A DNA stretch of 64,000 bases, from positions 2,262,124 to 2,326,123 of the forward strand of contig NZ_KE386941.1 of NCBI RefSeq assembly GCF_000429705.1. The letters run 5' to 3'. This DNA comes from Alteribacter aurantiacus DSM 18675 (GTDB lineage: Bacteria > Bacillota > Bacilli > Bacillales > Salisediminibacteriaceae). Positions 8,606-16,325 of the stretch are shown piece by piece (position 1 is the first letter of the stretch; every line of letters begins with the position of its first letter). The notes under the pieces are model-generated. The model made no database searches, was not told where the DNA came from, and worked only from the letters and a program-made list of their open reading frames with translations. The translations under genes were made by a program, and so were the position numbers.

Positions 8606-8645
8606 AGAAGGTCGATTCCTTATCGACATCCACCTCGACCTTTTC
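8606..8645. other. Hairpin, possible second terminator after hisJ
   Basis: AAGGTCGA (8608-8615) pairs with TCGACCTT (8635-8642). T-rich DNA follows on both strands. It lies downstream of the main hisJ terminator and may be a backup stop, or a part of the repeat region. Confidence 0.35.
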
Positions 8646-8648
8646 TCT

Positions 8649-8682
8649 CAAAAAAACAGCCTCCCTCAACGGAAAGCTGTTC
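8649..8682 (-). terminator. Terminator after hisJ
   Basis: AACAGC (8655-8660) pairs with GCTGTT (8676-8681). On the minus strand the stem is followed by a run of seven T. Confidence 0.7.
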
Positions 8683-8698
8683 CATAACACGCATTTAT

Positions 8699-9529
8699 TT
8701 ATTTATTTGTTGGAATACCCGTTAACTCTGGAATGGGAACCATTTCTCGTTTTCGAGCTTTAAATGTAGCAAGTTCCCGCACGCCAAGTGACAATAAGAC
8801 GTCCATTGATTCTTTCCAACCATATCCGAGCTCCTCAGGCGAATGTGCATCGGATCCGAATGTAAAAGCCACTTCTCTATCGTGTAACAGTTTCAACATG
8901 GCCGAAGAAGGGAAGATTTCCCCACACTTACGTAAGCCTGAAGTGTTTAGTTCCACCACTACTCCACTCTCTGCAATGACTTGCGCAGTTTCTTCTAAGA
9001 GAGGAGTCAAGTCTGATTGTGCTTTGTGGTTCAAGCCTTTGATCGCATCAATATGACCGAGAATATCGAACATGCCACTTTTGGCAGCTTTTTGAACAAG
9101 CTTTAAATACTTTCGATATTCCTCATCAACACAAATCTCACCTCTATGCCACCTGCGGGGGTCGTAAACATGAAACCCATCGAAATAATGAACAGATCCG
9201 ATAATATAGTCTAGAGGATATTTTTCGTATATGGAAATATAGCGATCCTCTAATCCTTCAATATAATCGGACTCTACACCAATTCGAACGTCAATCTTAT
9301 TCTTATACTCTTCTCGTAACAGTAACATCTCTTCTACGTACACAGGAAATTGTGATTTTGCCATTGTCATATTCGGGTTCGCATGATCTCTTTTATCCAT
9401 AAATAATGGACTATGATCGGAAAGGCCAATGTGATCAAATCCCTTTTCAATCGCTTTTTCAACCACTTCCCTTAACGTACCGGATGCATGACCACAGCGG
9501 TCGTGATGTGTATGATAATCGATGTACAT
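8699..9529 (-). CDS. hisJ: PHP-family histidinol-phosphatase-like protein
   Basis: The 276-aa protein has the PHP metal motifs: HTHHDRCGH at the N-terminus, GLSDHSPL near residue 36, GVESDY, GSVHYFDGFHVYDP, a GHID motif and a C-terminal GSDAHSPEELGYGW. Length and motifs fit HisJ, which hydrolyses histidinol phosphate in histidine synthesis. No other his gene is nearby. It is 74 bases downstream of phnE without a clear terminator between, so it may be co-transcribed with the phosphonate transporter. Some PHP enzymes hydrolyse phosphonate-derived cyclic phosphates, so a role there is possible but unproven. Confidence 0.8.
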   Translation of the reverse strand: MYIDYHTHHDRCGHASGTLREVVEKAIEKGFDHIGLSDHSPLFMDKRDHANPNMTMAKSQFPVYVEEMLLLREEYKNKIDVRIGVESDYIEGLEDRYISIYEKYPLDYIIGSVHYFDGFHVYDPRRWHRGEICVDEEYRKYLKLVQKAAKSGMFDILGHIDAIKGLNHKAQSDLTPLLEETAQVIAESGVVVELNTSGLRKCGEIFPSSAMLKLLHDREVAFTFGSDAHSPEELGYGWKESMDVLLSLGVRELATFKARKREMVPIPELTGIPTNK

Positions 9530-9533
9530 GAAA

Positions 9534-9608
9534 TCATCCTAACGTTTTTTTAATTTCTATATCAGCTGTTGGAAACGCCCTTGTACTTATATCGAACTTA
9601 TGTTTATT
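9534..9608 (-). other. Possible C-terminal relic of a lost gene
   Basis: Between phnE and hisJ a 24-codon stretch reads KHKFDISTRAFPTADIEIKK followed by TLG and a stop that overlaps the hisJ ribosome site (TTAGGATGA). It looks like the end of a coding region coupled to hisJ, but it has no start codon or upstream body. It may be chance. Confidence 0.2.
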
Positions 9609-10410
9609 TTAGAGCCTGTGCTGTTGCAGCATTGGCACGTTTCTTCATAAATTCTGAAATCACTTCTGCACTCATAACCATCAAGAAAATGACAATGGTT
9701 ACCATTAACGCTTCATCGTAACGGGACATCTGAGCTGCTTTAACAAGTTCCCATCCAATTCCTCCGGCTCCTACCACTCCAAGAATTGCCGAATATCGAA
9801 TGTTTACATCGAGTCTGAACAAAGACCAAGCAATGAATGCACTCAACATCGATGGAATGACACCTTGTAAAATAACTTGAACCTTAGATGCACCTGCTGA
9901 TTCAAGGGCTTCAACAACCCCCATATCAATTTCTTCCAACGCTTCGGCGTAAACTTTCACAAGCATTCCGATGCTGTTTATTGCAAGGGCCAAGACCCCC
10001 GGTGTCGGACCAAGTCCAACAGCTACGATGAAAAGTAGTGCCCAAATTAATGCTGGAACAGCTCGAACAAAGCCTGCAAACGACTTTATAGCAAAACTAA
10101 GTGGTTTAAACGGTGTCAGATTCTTTGCTGCAAAAACAGCAAGGAAGAAAGAAACCAATATTCCGATGATGGTCCCTAAAATGGCTACTTGAATGGATTC
10201 AATAGCTGCTCCAAAAACATCAATAGGTTCATTTAACTTAGGTGGAAACATATTCCCAAAAATATAAGTAAGTCTTTCAAAACTTCTCATCAAGCGTTCC
10301 GGAACAATATCCAGTTGGAGCATACTGAAGATAAAGAAGGCAAACGCAAGAACTGTAAAAATTGTATTCTGAACTTTCTTCTTTTCCATATGCCTATTAT
10401 TCTTCATCAT
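9604..10410 (-). CDS. phnE: Phosphonate-type ABC transporter permease (PhnE)
   Basis: This 268-aa membrane subunit has about six helices. The conserved cytoplasmic loop that touches the ATPase is visible as ALESAGASKVQVILQGVIPS near residues 164-183. The GAGGIGWEL signature is typical of PhnE permeases. The ATG at 10410 overlaps the stop of the preceding permease gene by four bases and follows AGGGAG. The two permeases probably form a heterodimer with PhnC, importing phosphonate, phosphite or a similar oxyanion. No C-P lyase or phosphonatase gene is in the window, so the substrate cannot be named. Confidence 0.9.
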   Translation of the reverse strand: MMKNNRHMEKKKVQNTIFTVLAFAFFIFSMLQLDIVPERLMRSFERLTYIFGNMFPPKLNEPIDVFGAAIESIQVAILGTIIGILVSFFLAVFAAKNLTPFKPLSFAIKSFAGFVRAVPALIWALLFIVAVGLGPTPGVLALAINSIGMLVKVYAEALEEIDMGVVEALESAGASKVQVILQGVIPSMLSAFIAWSLFRLDVNIRYSAILGVVGAGGIGWELVKAAQMSRYDEALMVTIVIFLMVMSAEVISEFMKKRANAATAQALK

Positions 10411-11252
10411 AAGATACGCTCCCTTAACTTAGCCGTTACGAACTCTACTAATAGAATCAATGCGAAAATCATTAATATAGCCATGGCTGCTGTTTTGTAC
10501 TGAAACAGGCTAATTGAACTTTGAAGATAATAACCAAGCCCACCTGCACCAACCAGCCCCAAAATCGCTGCTTCACGGATATTCATATCCAATTTATACA
10601 GGGACCAGGATACAAAACCTGCTTTAAACTGTGGCCATACGGCTTGTCCCATGACTTGGAGCCAGCTTGCACCTGTAGCACGGACACCTTCAATTTGATC
10701 CCTGTCCATACTGTTTAGTACTTCTGCATACGCTTTTCCAAGGATCCCAATTCCCGACAAACCAATCGCAATCGTACCTGTGAGTGGTCCAAGACCAATT
10801 CCAGCTACGAGAATAATCGCCCATACAACAGCAGGAACAGAACGTAAAAACGCTGTAATTCCTTTACTAATCGCAGCAATAATCGGATGAGGCGTCAAAA
10901 AATCGGCTGCTAATACTCCCAGCACAAGGGAAAATAAAACAGAAATCACCATACCGACATAGCTCATATAAAGAGTATCCAATGCCGGCCCAATCAAACT
11001 ACCAATGGCAGAAAAGTCCGGTGGAAACAGGTCTGTAAACATAAACACAAACATATCATATGTTCCTGTCACAATACTCAAAGGATTAAAGCCTGTCCCC
11101 CAAAGGGACCATAAGGCTAGTAGAGTAATAACTCCGAAAACTGTGGCTTGACTCTTAAATAGGATCTTCTTTCTTTTCCTATATTCGCTGTACAAATCTT
11201 TAGTTGGCGGTTTATGACCCTCTCTGTCCGTTTGAATCGAGGCTGCCTTCAT
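10407..11252 (-). CDS. phnE: Phosphonate-type ABC transporter permease (PhnE paralogue)
   Basis: The 281-aa permease resembles its neighbour. A charged N-terminus is followed by a helix near residues 35-52 and about five more helices. The coupling loop reads GVRATGASWLQVMGQAVWPQ near residue 194, and the family motif GAGGLGYYL follows. It begins one base after the phnC stop and overlaps the second permease gene by four bases. Tandem phnE genes are common in phn operons. Confidence 0.9.
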   Translation of the reverse strand: MKAASIQTDREGHKPPTKDLYSEYRKRKKILFKSQATVFGVITLLALWSLWGTGFNPLSIVTGTYDMFVFMFTDLFPPDFSAIGSLIGPALDTLYMSYVGMVISVLFSLVLGVLAADFLTPHPIIAAISKGITAFLRSVPAVVWAIILVAGIGLGPLTGTIAIGLSGIGILGKAYAEVLNSMDRDQIEGVRATGASWLQVMGQAVWPQFKAGFVSWSLYKLDMNIREAAILGLVGAGGLGYYLQSSISLFQYKTAAMAILMIFALILLVEFVTAKLRERIL

Positions 11253-11253
11253 T

Positions 11254-12030
11254 TCAAACCACCGCCTCTTGCTTCTTCGTCTTCTCCTTCGAATATAAAG
11301 CCTCTATTGTTTCATCTGTTAGTTGGGAGGCTGTACCATCAAAAAAGACTTCCCCATCTTTAATTCCAATAATACGATCAGCATATTCCTTTGCAAAATC
11401 AACTTGGTGCAAGTTCACAAAGGTCGTGAAACCTTCTTCTCTACATGCCTTTTGTAAGTAATCCATAACAACTCTTGATGAGTTAGGGTCCAAGCTCGCA
11501 ATGGGCTCATCAGCTAGGATAAGCTGTGGTGTTTGGTTGATCGCCCGGGCAATGGCCACTCGCTGTTGCTGACCTCCACTCAGTTCATCTGCACGTTTAA
11601 ATGCTTGATCTTCCAAACCTACTCGTTTTAAAATATCCAAAGCTTCTTCCACATCCTTCTGATCAAAAAGACCAAAAGCTCCTTTAACAGAAGACATGTA
11701 ACCCAATTTTCCGTGAAGTACATTACGGACCGTCGGCAACCTCTTTACCAAATTGAAACCTTGAAAGATCATTCCAATATTTCTACGAATCTTCCTTAAA
11801 TCTCTTTTTCCCGCTTTTACAATATCTTTTCCCATGAAGAGAATTTCTCCACCTGTCGGTTCACTTAGGCGATTAATAGATCGTAAAAACGTACTTTTCC
11901 CTGCACCACTGGGGCCAATTATGACGATAAACTCACCTTTATATGCTTTAATGTTAATATTTTTTAACGCTACCGTTCCGTCCGGATACGTTTTGTTCAA
12001 CTGCTTTACTTCAACGATGGTTTCTCCCAT
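11254..12030 (-). CDS. phnC: Phosphonate-type ABC transporter ATP-binding protein (PhnC)
   Basis: This 258-aa ABC ATPase has Walker A GPSGAGKST near residues 40-48, signature LSGGQQQRVAIARA near 145-158, Walker B LILADEPIASLDP, and a switch histidine in NLHQVDFA. Its length, position between phnD and two phnE genes, and sequence are those of PhnC. It powers uptake from the cytoplasmic face. Confidence 0.95.
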   Translation of the reverse strand: MGETIVEVKQLNKTYPDGTVALKNINIKAYKGEFIVIIGPSGAGKSTFLRSINRLSEPTGGEILFMGKDIVKAGKRDLRKIRRNIGMIFQGFNLVKRLPTVRNVLHGKLGYMSSVKGAFGLFDQKDVEEALDILKRVGLEDQAFKRADELSGGQQQRVAIARAINQTPQLILADEPIASLDPNSSRVVMDYLQKACREEGFTTFVNLHQVDFAKEYADRIIGIKDGEVFFDGTASQLTDETIEALYSKEKTKKQEAVV

Positions 12031-12073
12031 AATGAATCCCCCTAGTGTGTGGTGTTGGTTCAGGTCTAACGGT

Positions 12074-13051
12074 TTAGTTCATCAATTCTTCAGGTGACAT
12101 ACCTAATGCTTCGGCTGTTTCTCTCATAATGTCAAAGTCACTATCCGTTGCTTCAATCCATCCTGCTTCAAAGTTTGCTGCGGATAAGAATTCCTGAAGC
12201 TCTGGCTGGTCCACCATGTCAAAGAAAGCTTGTTCCAATTCTTCTTTAAAGCTTTCCGGTAAGTCAGCCAAGTAAGCATCCGGTCCTCGAGGAATATCTC
12301 CTGTTGTACTTACAATCTTAATATTGTCATAGTTTGGATGATCGCCATGTGTATCTTCCAAGTTACCAATAATAAAGTCTGCCACACCAGCTGCATCAAC
12401 ATCTCCGTTCAAAACGGAAATGAAAGCTGAATCATGTCCACCTGCAAATACAACGTTACCGAACATGTCATCCACTTCTTCATTTGTAATACCTAATTCA
12501 TTGATCATATGCGCCTTTGGGAAAAGGTGACCAGAAGCTGATGTCGGGTCTACCCAAGCAAAGTCTTTCCCTTCAAGGTCTTCCAAGCTATCAATCTCTG
12601 ACTCTTCCAATGCTATGATAATCGAATTGTAAGCAGCGTCTTCCAAACTATTAATGCCCATTGCGAAAGCCTCGATGTCTGCACGCTCATTCGCTAGTAC
12701 ATAAGCAAACGGTCCAAAGTGAGCCGTATGTACGTGTCCAGCTCTCATCGCTTCAATCATCGCTGTGTAATCTGTACCGTGGAAAAACTCAACCTCAATT
12801 CCTAAACGCTCTTCTAAGTATTCGCGCATAGGGTCCCAACGGCTCTCAAGAACAGAAGGATCTTCCCCAGGTACAAGTCCGTACACGAATGTTTCCGGCC
12901 AGTCTTCCCTTGAATCGGAAGCAGCAGCTTCTCCGTCTCCACCGTTTTCATTGTCTGTGTTGGTCGTATCTTCATCTCCACACCCTGTCAGCATGACCGA
13001 CAACCCGAGTACACCTGCAAAACCTGTGATCAATCCTTTTTTCTTCTTCAA
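12074..13051 (-). CDS. phnD: Phosphonate-type substrate-binding lipoprotein (PhnD)
   Basis: The lipoprotein signal reads MKKKKGLITGFAGVLGLSVM before the lipobox LTGC, followed by an acidic Asp/Asn/Gly linker and a PhnD periplasmic-binding fold (WDPMREYLEERLGIEVEFFH, GKDFAWVDPTSASGHLFPK). The frame opens at ATG 13060, but GAGGAG touches that codon. TTG at 13051 (nine bases from the ribosome site) or GTG at 13054 is more likely; I use 13051. It captures the ligand outside the membrane for PhnCEE. It is transcribed away from the GntR gene. Confidence 0.92.
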   Translation of the reverse strand: MKKKKGLITGFAGVLGLSVMLTGCGDEDTTNTDNENGGDGEAAASDSREDWPETFVYGLVPGEDPSVLESRWDPMREYLEERLGIEVEFFHGTDYTAMIEAMRAGHVHTAHFGPFAYVLANERADIEAFAMGINSLEDAAYNSIIIALEESEIDSLEDLEGKDFAWVDPTSASGHLFPKAHMINELGITNEEVDDMFGNVVFAGGHDSAFISVLNGDVDAAGVADFIIGNLEDTHGDHPNYDNIKIVSTTGDIPRGPDAYLADLPESFKEELEQAFFDMVDQPELQEFLSAANFEAGWIEATDSDFDIMRETAEALGMSPEELMN

Positions 13052-13084
13052 CACAATCATCTCCTCGATTCTTTAATAGAAGGA

Positions 13085-13098
13085 TATAAAGCGCTTAC
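13085..13098 (-). promoter_or_regulatory. cre-like site upstream of phnD
   Basis: Read on the minus strand, TGTAAGCGCTTTAT matches the CcpA catabolite-response element consensus except at its last positions. It lies about 35-50 bases before the phnD start, suitable for carbon catabolite control. Confidence 0.4.
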
Positions 13099-13156
13099 AA
13101 CATTGAAAAAATCAGGGTAAGTTTTCTGAAATTTTCTTAGGTTCATCTTAAAACAG

Positions 13157-13180
13157 AATTGTAAGTATGTCTAGACAATT
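13157..13180. promoter_or_regulatory. Candidate GntR/HutC operator in the phnD-gntR divergent region
   Basis: The perfect palindrome TGTCTAGACA (13168-13177) lies within a wider inverted repeat, AATTGT-N12-ACAATT. HutC-subfamily regulators such as PhnF, NagR and DasR bind GTCTAGAC-like sites. It is upstream of the regulator promoter and could also control phnD. Confidence 0.5.
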
Positions 13181-13192
13181 TTTATTAAATGA

Positions 13193-13222
13193 TTGTAAAT
13201 TATAATACTGTGGAATTATAAT
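13193..13222 (+). promoter_or_regulatory. Sigma-A promoter of the GntR regulator gene
   Basis: TTGTAA (13193-13198) and TATAAT (13217-13222) are 18 bases apart, about 30 bases before the start codon. Confidence 0.6.
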
Positions 13223-13257
13223 AGAGTTATACTATTTAACAGAATCGGGTGACAATT

Positions 13258-13983
13258 ATGGTCAATAAGTCCTCCTCTATTCCTTTATACGTGCAAGTGA
13301 AGAGCATTTTAAAAGATGAAATTTCTCATGGACATTACCACCCTGGAGATAAACTACCTACCGAAAAAGAGCTTACATCTCGATTCGACATCAGCCGAAT
13401 GACCCTCAGACAAGCCATGAATGCCCTTGTTGAAGAAGGGTTGCTTTTAAGATTAAAAGGTATTGGTACTATAGTACAAGAACGCAAACTTGAACAAACA
13501 CTCACCACACTTAAGAGCTTTACTGAAGATATTATAGAGCGTGGTATGACTCCTTCCACAAAAGTTATATCCTTTCAAAGAGAAAAAGGAAACCTTGCAG
13601 CCGTAGAAAAACTCGGCCTCACACTTACTGATGAACTTTGGGTAACAAAACGGATTCGATACGCTGATAAAGAGCCTTTTTCAATCGAAAAAAACATTGT
13701 CAGTGCTCAGAAATTACCCAATTTGACAAAAGAAATTATGAACCATTCTCTGCACAATCATATTAAAGAAGAAGGATATAAGATGGCTAGAGCAAAAACA
13801 ACAATAGAAGCAGCCATTCCTTCTGAAAAGGAAAAAGAATTACTTCATATTAAAGACAATAGTCCGATCCTAATTGTAGAGCGCATAACCTACTTATCCA
13901 ATGGTGAAGTCATTGAGTGGTCCGTCTCAAAGAACCGCTCCGATCGCTACAAATTCACCGCGGAACTCCGAGGAGAGGTATAG
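13258..13983 (+). CDS. GntR-family (HutC subfamily) transcriptional regulator, PhnF-like
   Basis: The 241-aa regulator has an N-terminal winged helix (PLYVQVKSILKDEISHGHY, then PGDKLPTEKELTSRFDISRM with MTLRQAMNALVEEGLL) and a C-terminal UTRA ligand-binding domain from about residue 85. I use ATG 13258; GTG 13249 is also possible. Its position, divergent from phnDCEE and followed by another PhnD gene, points to a PhnF-type repressor of the transporter. The TGTCTAGACA palindrome is a likely target. Confidence 0.88.
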   Translation: MVNKSSSIPLYVQVKSILKDEISHGHYHPGDKLPTEKELTSRFDISRMTLRQAMNALVEEGLLLRLKGIGTIVQERKLEQTLTTLKSFTEDIIERGMTPSTKVISFQREKGNLAAVEKLGLTLTDELWVTKRIRYADKEPFSIEKNIVSAQKLPNLTKEIMNHSLHNHIKEEGYKMARAKTTIEAAIPSEKEKELLHIKDNSPILIVERITYLSNGEVIEWSVSKNRSDRYKFTAELRGEV

Positions 13984-14014
13984 GAAATTTTACAGAAATT
14001 TAACACAAAAACGA

Positions 14015-14043
14015 TTGCCGAACCCTGTCGAAGACGATAGAAT
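14015..14043 (+). promoter_or_regulatory. Promoter of the second phnD gene
   Basis: TTGCCG (14015-14020), a 17-base spacer and TAGAAT (14038-14043) lie about 40 bases before the start codon. The second binding-protein gene therefore probably has its own promoter, separate from that of the regulator. Confidence 0.45.
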
Positions 14044-14083
14044 TTACATTGACAGATTAAATGACTACATGGGGGTTTTGGGA

Positions 14084-14956
14084 ATGAAGAAAATGTTTGC
14101 AGCCGGCCTTGGGTTTATGGCCTTATCATTAGCCGCTTGCGGAAACGGTGATGACGACACACTTGTAATGGGGTTTGTTCCTTCATCTGATTCCGACAAC
14201 ATTGCTACAACAGTTGAACCGTTAGCGGAGGAATTATCTGAAGTACTTGGTCGTCCTGTTGAAGGAAGTGTGATGGTTAACTATTCTGGTCTTGTTGAAG
14301 CAATGGGTAGCGGCAACGTAGACATCGGTTTTTTACCGGCTTTAGGATATGTTCAAGGTGAAGAGCGTTATGGGTTTGAAGTGATCTTGAAGTCCGAGCG
14401 TAACGGCGAAGATTCTTATCGCGCTCAATTCGTTGTTCGTGAAGATAGCGGGTTTGATCGTATCGAAGACTTAGAAGGACAAACATGGGTTTATCCTGAT
14501 CCGGCTTCTCCGGCAGGGTTCTTGTTCCCGGCTACACACTTGGCTGAGAACTACGCCGTAGATAATGTTCAATCTTTCTTTGGCAATGAAGTACAAGCAG
14601 GATCCAACGACGGAGCACTTGTAAGTGTATATGAAGGCGAAGCGGATGTTGCTACGACTTTTGAAGATGCACGCACCGTTCTCGAAGGTGACTATCCGGA
14701 CATTATGGATACACTGAAAGTCATCGAATACACAGACCCAATTCCAAACGATACGATTACATTAATTGAAGAACTAGACGAGGACTTGAAGCAGGAAATC
14801 AAGGAAGCGTTCCTTTCCTTTAACGACAACGAAGAGATGATACAGATTATGAATGACGTCTATCGTTGGGATGGCATTATTGAAGCAGACGCAAGTGATT
14901 ACGATATTGTTCGCGATGCTTATGACCTTTTCCGCGACGATATTTCTCTAGATTAA
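14084..14956 (+). CDS. Second PhnD-like substrate-binding lipoprotein
   Basis: The start at 14084 follows GGGGG by eight bases and gives a lipoprotein signal, MKKMFAAGLGFMALSLAAC with Cys20. The frame is open further upstream but without a better site. The 290-aa protein is a PhnD-family binding protein (VMGFVPSSDS, DIGFLPALGYV, EGQTWVYPDPASPAGFLFP). It differs substantially from the PhnD at 12074 and probably brings a different ligand to the same PhnCEE channel, since no other permease is present here. Confidence 0.85.
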   Translation: MKKMFAAGLGFMALSLAACGNGDDDTLVMGFVPSSDSDNIATTVEPLAEELSEVLGRPVEGSVMVNYSGLVEAMGSGNVDIGFLPALGYVQGEERYGFEVILKSERNGEDSYRAQFVVREDSGFDRIEDLEGQTWVYPDPASPAGFLFPATHLAENYAVDNVQSFFGNEVQAGSNDGALVSVYEGEADVATTFEDARTVLEGDYPDIMDTLKVIEYTDPIPNDTITLIEELDEDLKQEIKEAFLSFNDNEEMIQIMNDVYRWDGIIEADASDYDIVRDAYDLFRDDISLD

Positions 14957-14967
14957 TAGCATGATAA

Positions 14968-15000
14968 AAATCCCGCTCCAAAAATGGAGCGGGATTTCTG
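14968..15000. terminator. Bidirectional terminator between phnD2 and dat
   Basis: AAATCCCGCTCC (14968-14979) pairs perfectly with GGAGCGGGATTT (14986-14997) around a six-base loop, with A-rich and T-rich flanks. Confidence 0.9.
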
Positions 15001-15846
15001 TTACTTGCTTCGTTTAGCTACAAACAGTTCCATTAATACCTTTGTTATGTTTCCTGGTTCCCCTGTACCGACCTTTTGATTGTCGATGGAAGTAATCGGC
15101 ATCACTTCAGACATTGTACTCGTGAGAAATACTTCATCGGCATTGAACAATTCTTCTTTACTAATCTCTCTCTCTTCCAACTTTATTCCGGCTATTTTAC
15201 AAATATCTAGAACAGCAATTCTCGTAATGCCGGGGAGGATTTGCTTGGATAACGGCGGGGTGACAACCGTGACCCCTTCTACAATGAACATGGTAGATTG
15301 TGTACCCTCTGTCACGTAGTTATCTTTTATCAGAATGGCTTCAAAACATCCCGCATCCGCCGCTGTTTGTTTCGCAAGAATATTAGGTAGCAAGTTAAGA
15401 GATTTAATATAGCAATTGGCCCAACGCTCATCAGGGTGCGTAATCACCCCAACACCTTCTTCTGCCTCCTTTTTCCGCGGAACCATTTTCTTTACGGTCA
15501 TGGAAATGGAGGGTTTGACCTCACTACCGGGAAACAGATGATTTCTTTCAGCGATGCCCCTCGTTATCTGCAAGTACACATAGCAATCAGGAATCCCTGC
15601 TTTTTTTACACCTTCTTCTATAATACTTCGTATAGGTTCGATTCCGCCTTCAAGATTAATCCTAATCGCTTCTGTACTCTCTTTAAGACGCTCTAGATGT
15701 TCTTCAAGCATAAAACCTTTTCCATCATAATAGCGGATCACTTCATAAACACCATCACCGAATTGATGGCCTCGTTCTTCAATAGGGATGGCCAATTCAT
15801 CTAATTCTACATACTTTCCGTTTATATATCCTATACTCACTGTCAT
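15001..15846 (-). CDS. dat: D-amino acid aminotransferase
   Basis: The 281-aa PLP fold-type IV enzyme has RGHQFGDGVYEVIRYYDGK near the N-terminus and the PLP lysine in YIKSLNLLPNILAKQ near residue 147, as in Bacillus D-alanine aminotransferase. It interconverts D-alanine and D-glutamate, supplying D-Glu for peptidoglycan. The start follows AAGGAGAGGGTGG. The C-terminus has the usual FLTSTMSEVMPI segment. Branched-chain aminotransferases share the fold, but the length and KSLNLL motif favour Dat. Array B lies directly upstream. Confidence 0.93.
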   Translation of the reverse strand: MTVSIGYINGKYVELDELAIPIEERGHQFGDGVYEVIRYYDGKGFMLEEHLERLKESTEAIRINLEGGIEPIRSIIEEGVKKAGIPDCYVYLQITRGIAERNHLFPGSEVKPSISMTVKKMVPRKKEAEEGVGVITHPDERWANCYIKSLNLLPNILAKQTAADAGCFEAILIKDNYVTEGTQSTMFIVEGVTVVTPPLSKQILPGITRIAVLDICKIAGIKLEEREISKEELFNADEVFLTSTMSEVMPITSIDNQKVGTGEPGNITKVLMELFVAKRSK

Positions 15847-16017
15847 CCACCCTCTCCTTATCTGTTATTTTACCCTCTTTCTCTATAACCGTGAAGACGA
15901 TCATTTAATCCTTTTCTATGTTTTAGAACATAACTCTTGTAATGAGGTACCCCTAGAAATCTGTAGATCAAGGGGGATGCTTTCTAAAAGCTATATAATT
16001 CCTCTTTTAAAGACCAA

Positions 16018-16270
16018 TACTTCCTCCAAAAGCTCTTTTATTTCTTCCACAGAACAGCTTATTTCTTCCATAATGGAGCTTATTACTGCCACAAACAGCC
16101 AGAATTCTTCCAAAAGTACTGTTATTTCTTCCACAAAAAATCAGCCCCGAACTAATAGTATTGATTTCTTCCAAAAAACAACTTATTTCTTCCAAAAAGG
16201 AGCTTTTTCCTTCCACAAACATCAATAATTCTTCCAAAAGCACTATTATTTCTTCCCACAAAACCACTCG
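16018..16270. repeat. Phased 21-base array B
   Basis: The core CTTCCA starts at 16023 (variant), 16044, 16065, 16086 (variant), 16107, 16128, then after a 40-base step at 16168, 16189, 16210, 16231 and 16252. Every other step is exactly 21 bases. The missing core around 16147-16149 is degenerate. Full units read like ATTTCTTCCACAGAACAGCTT. The minus strand has a chance open frame with LEE heptads because 21 bases equals seven codons. The array lies between dat and the terminator of the upstream lipoprotein gene. Confidence 0.85.
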
Positions 16271-16280
16271 TTAAAAACAA

Positions 16281-16325
16281 AAACAAGACTGACTGTGCAT
16301 TCCACCTCAGTCAGTCTTGTTTTCT
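16281..16325 (-). terminator. Terminator after the acidic lipoprotein gene
   Basis: A perfect 15-base inverted repeat, AAACAAGACTGACTG (16281-16295) and CAGTCAGTCTTGTTT (16308-16322), is followed on the minus strand by a T-rich tract. Confidence 0.9.

Noticed and set aside
16007..16267. Open frame of 86 codons with LEE-type heptads on the minus strand
   Set aside because: It is a by-product of the 21-base array (21 bases = seven codons), loses the pattern at the 40-base step and has no ribosome site.
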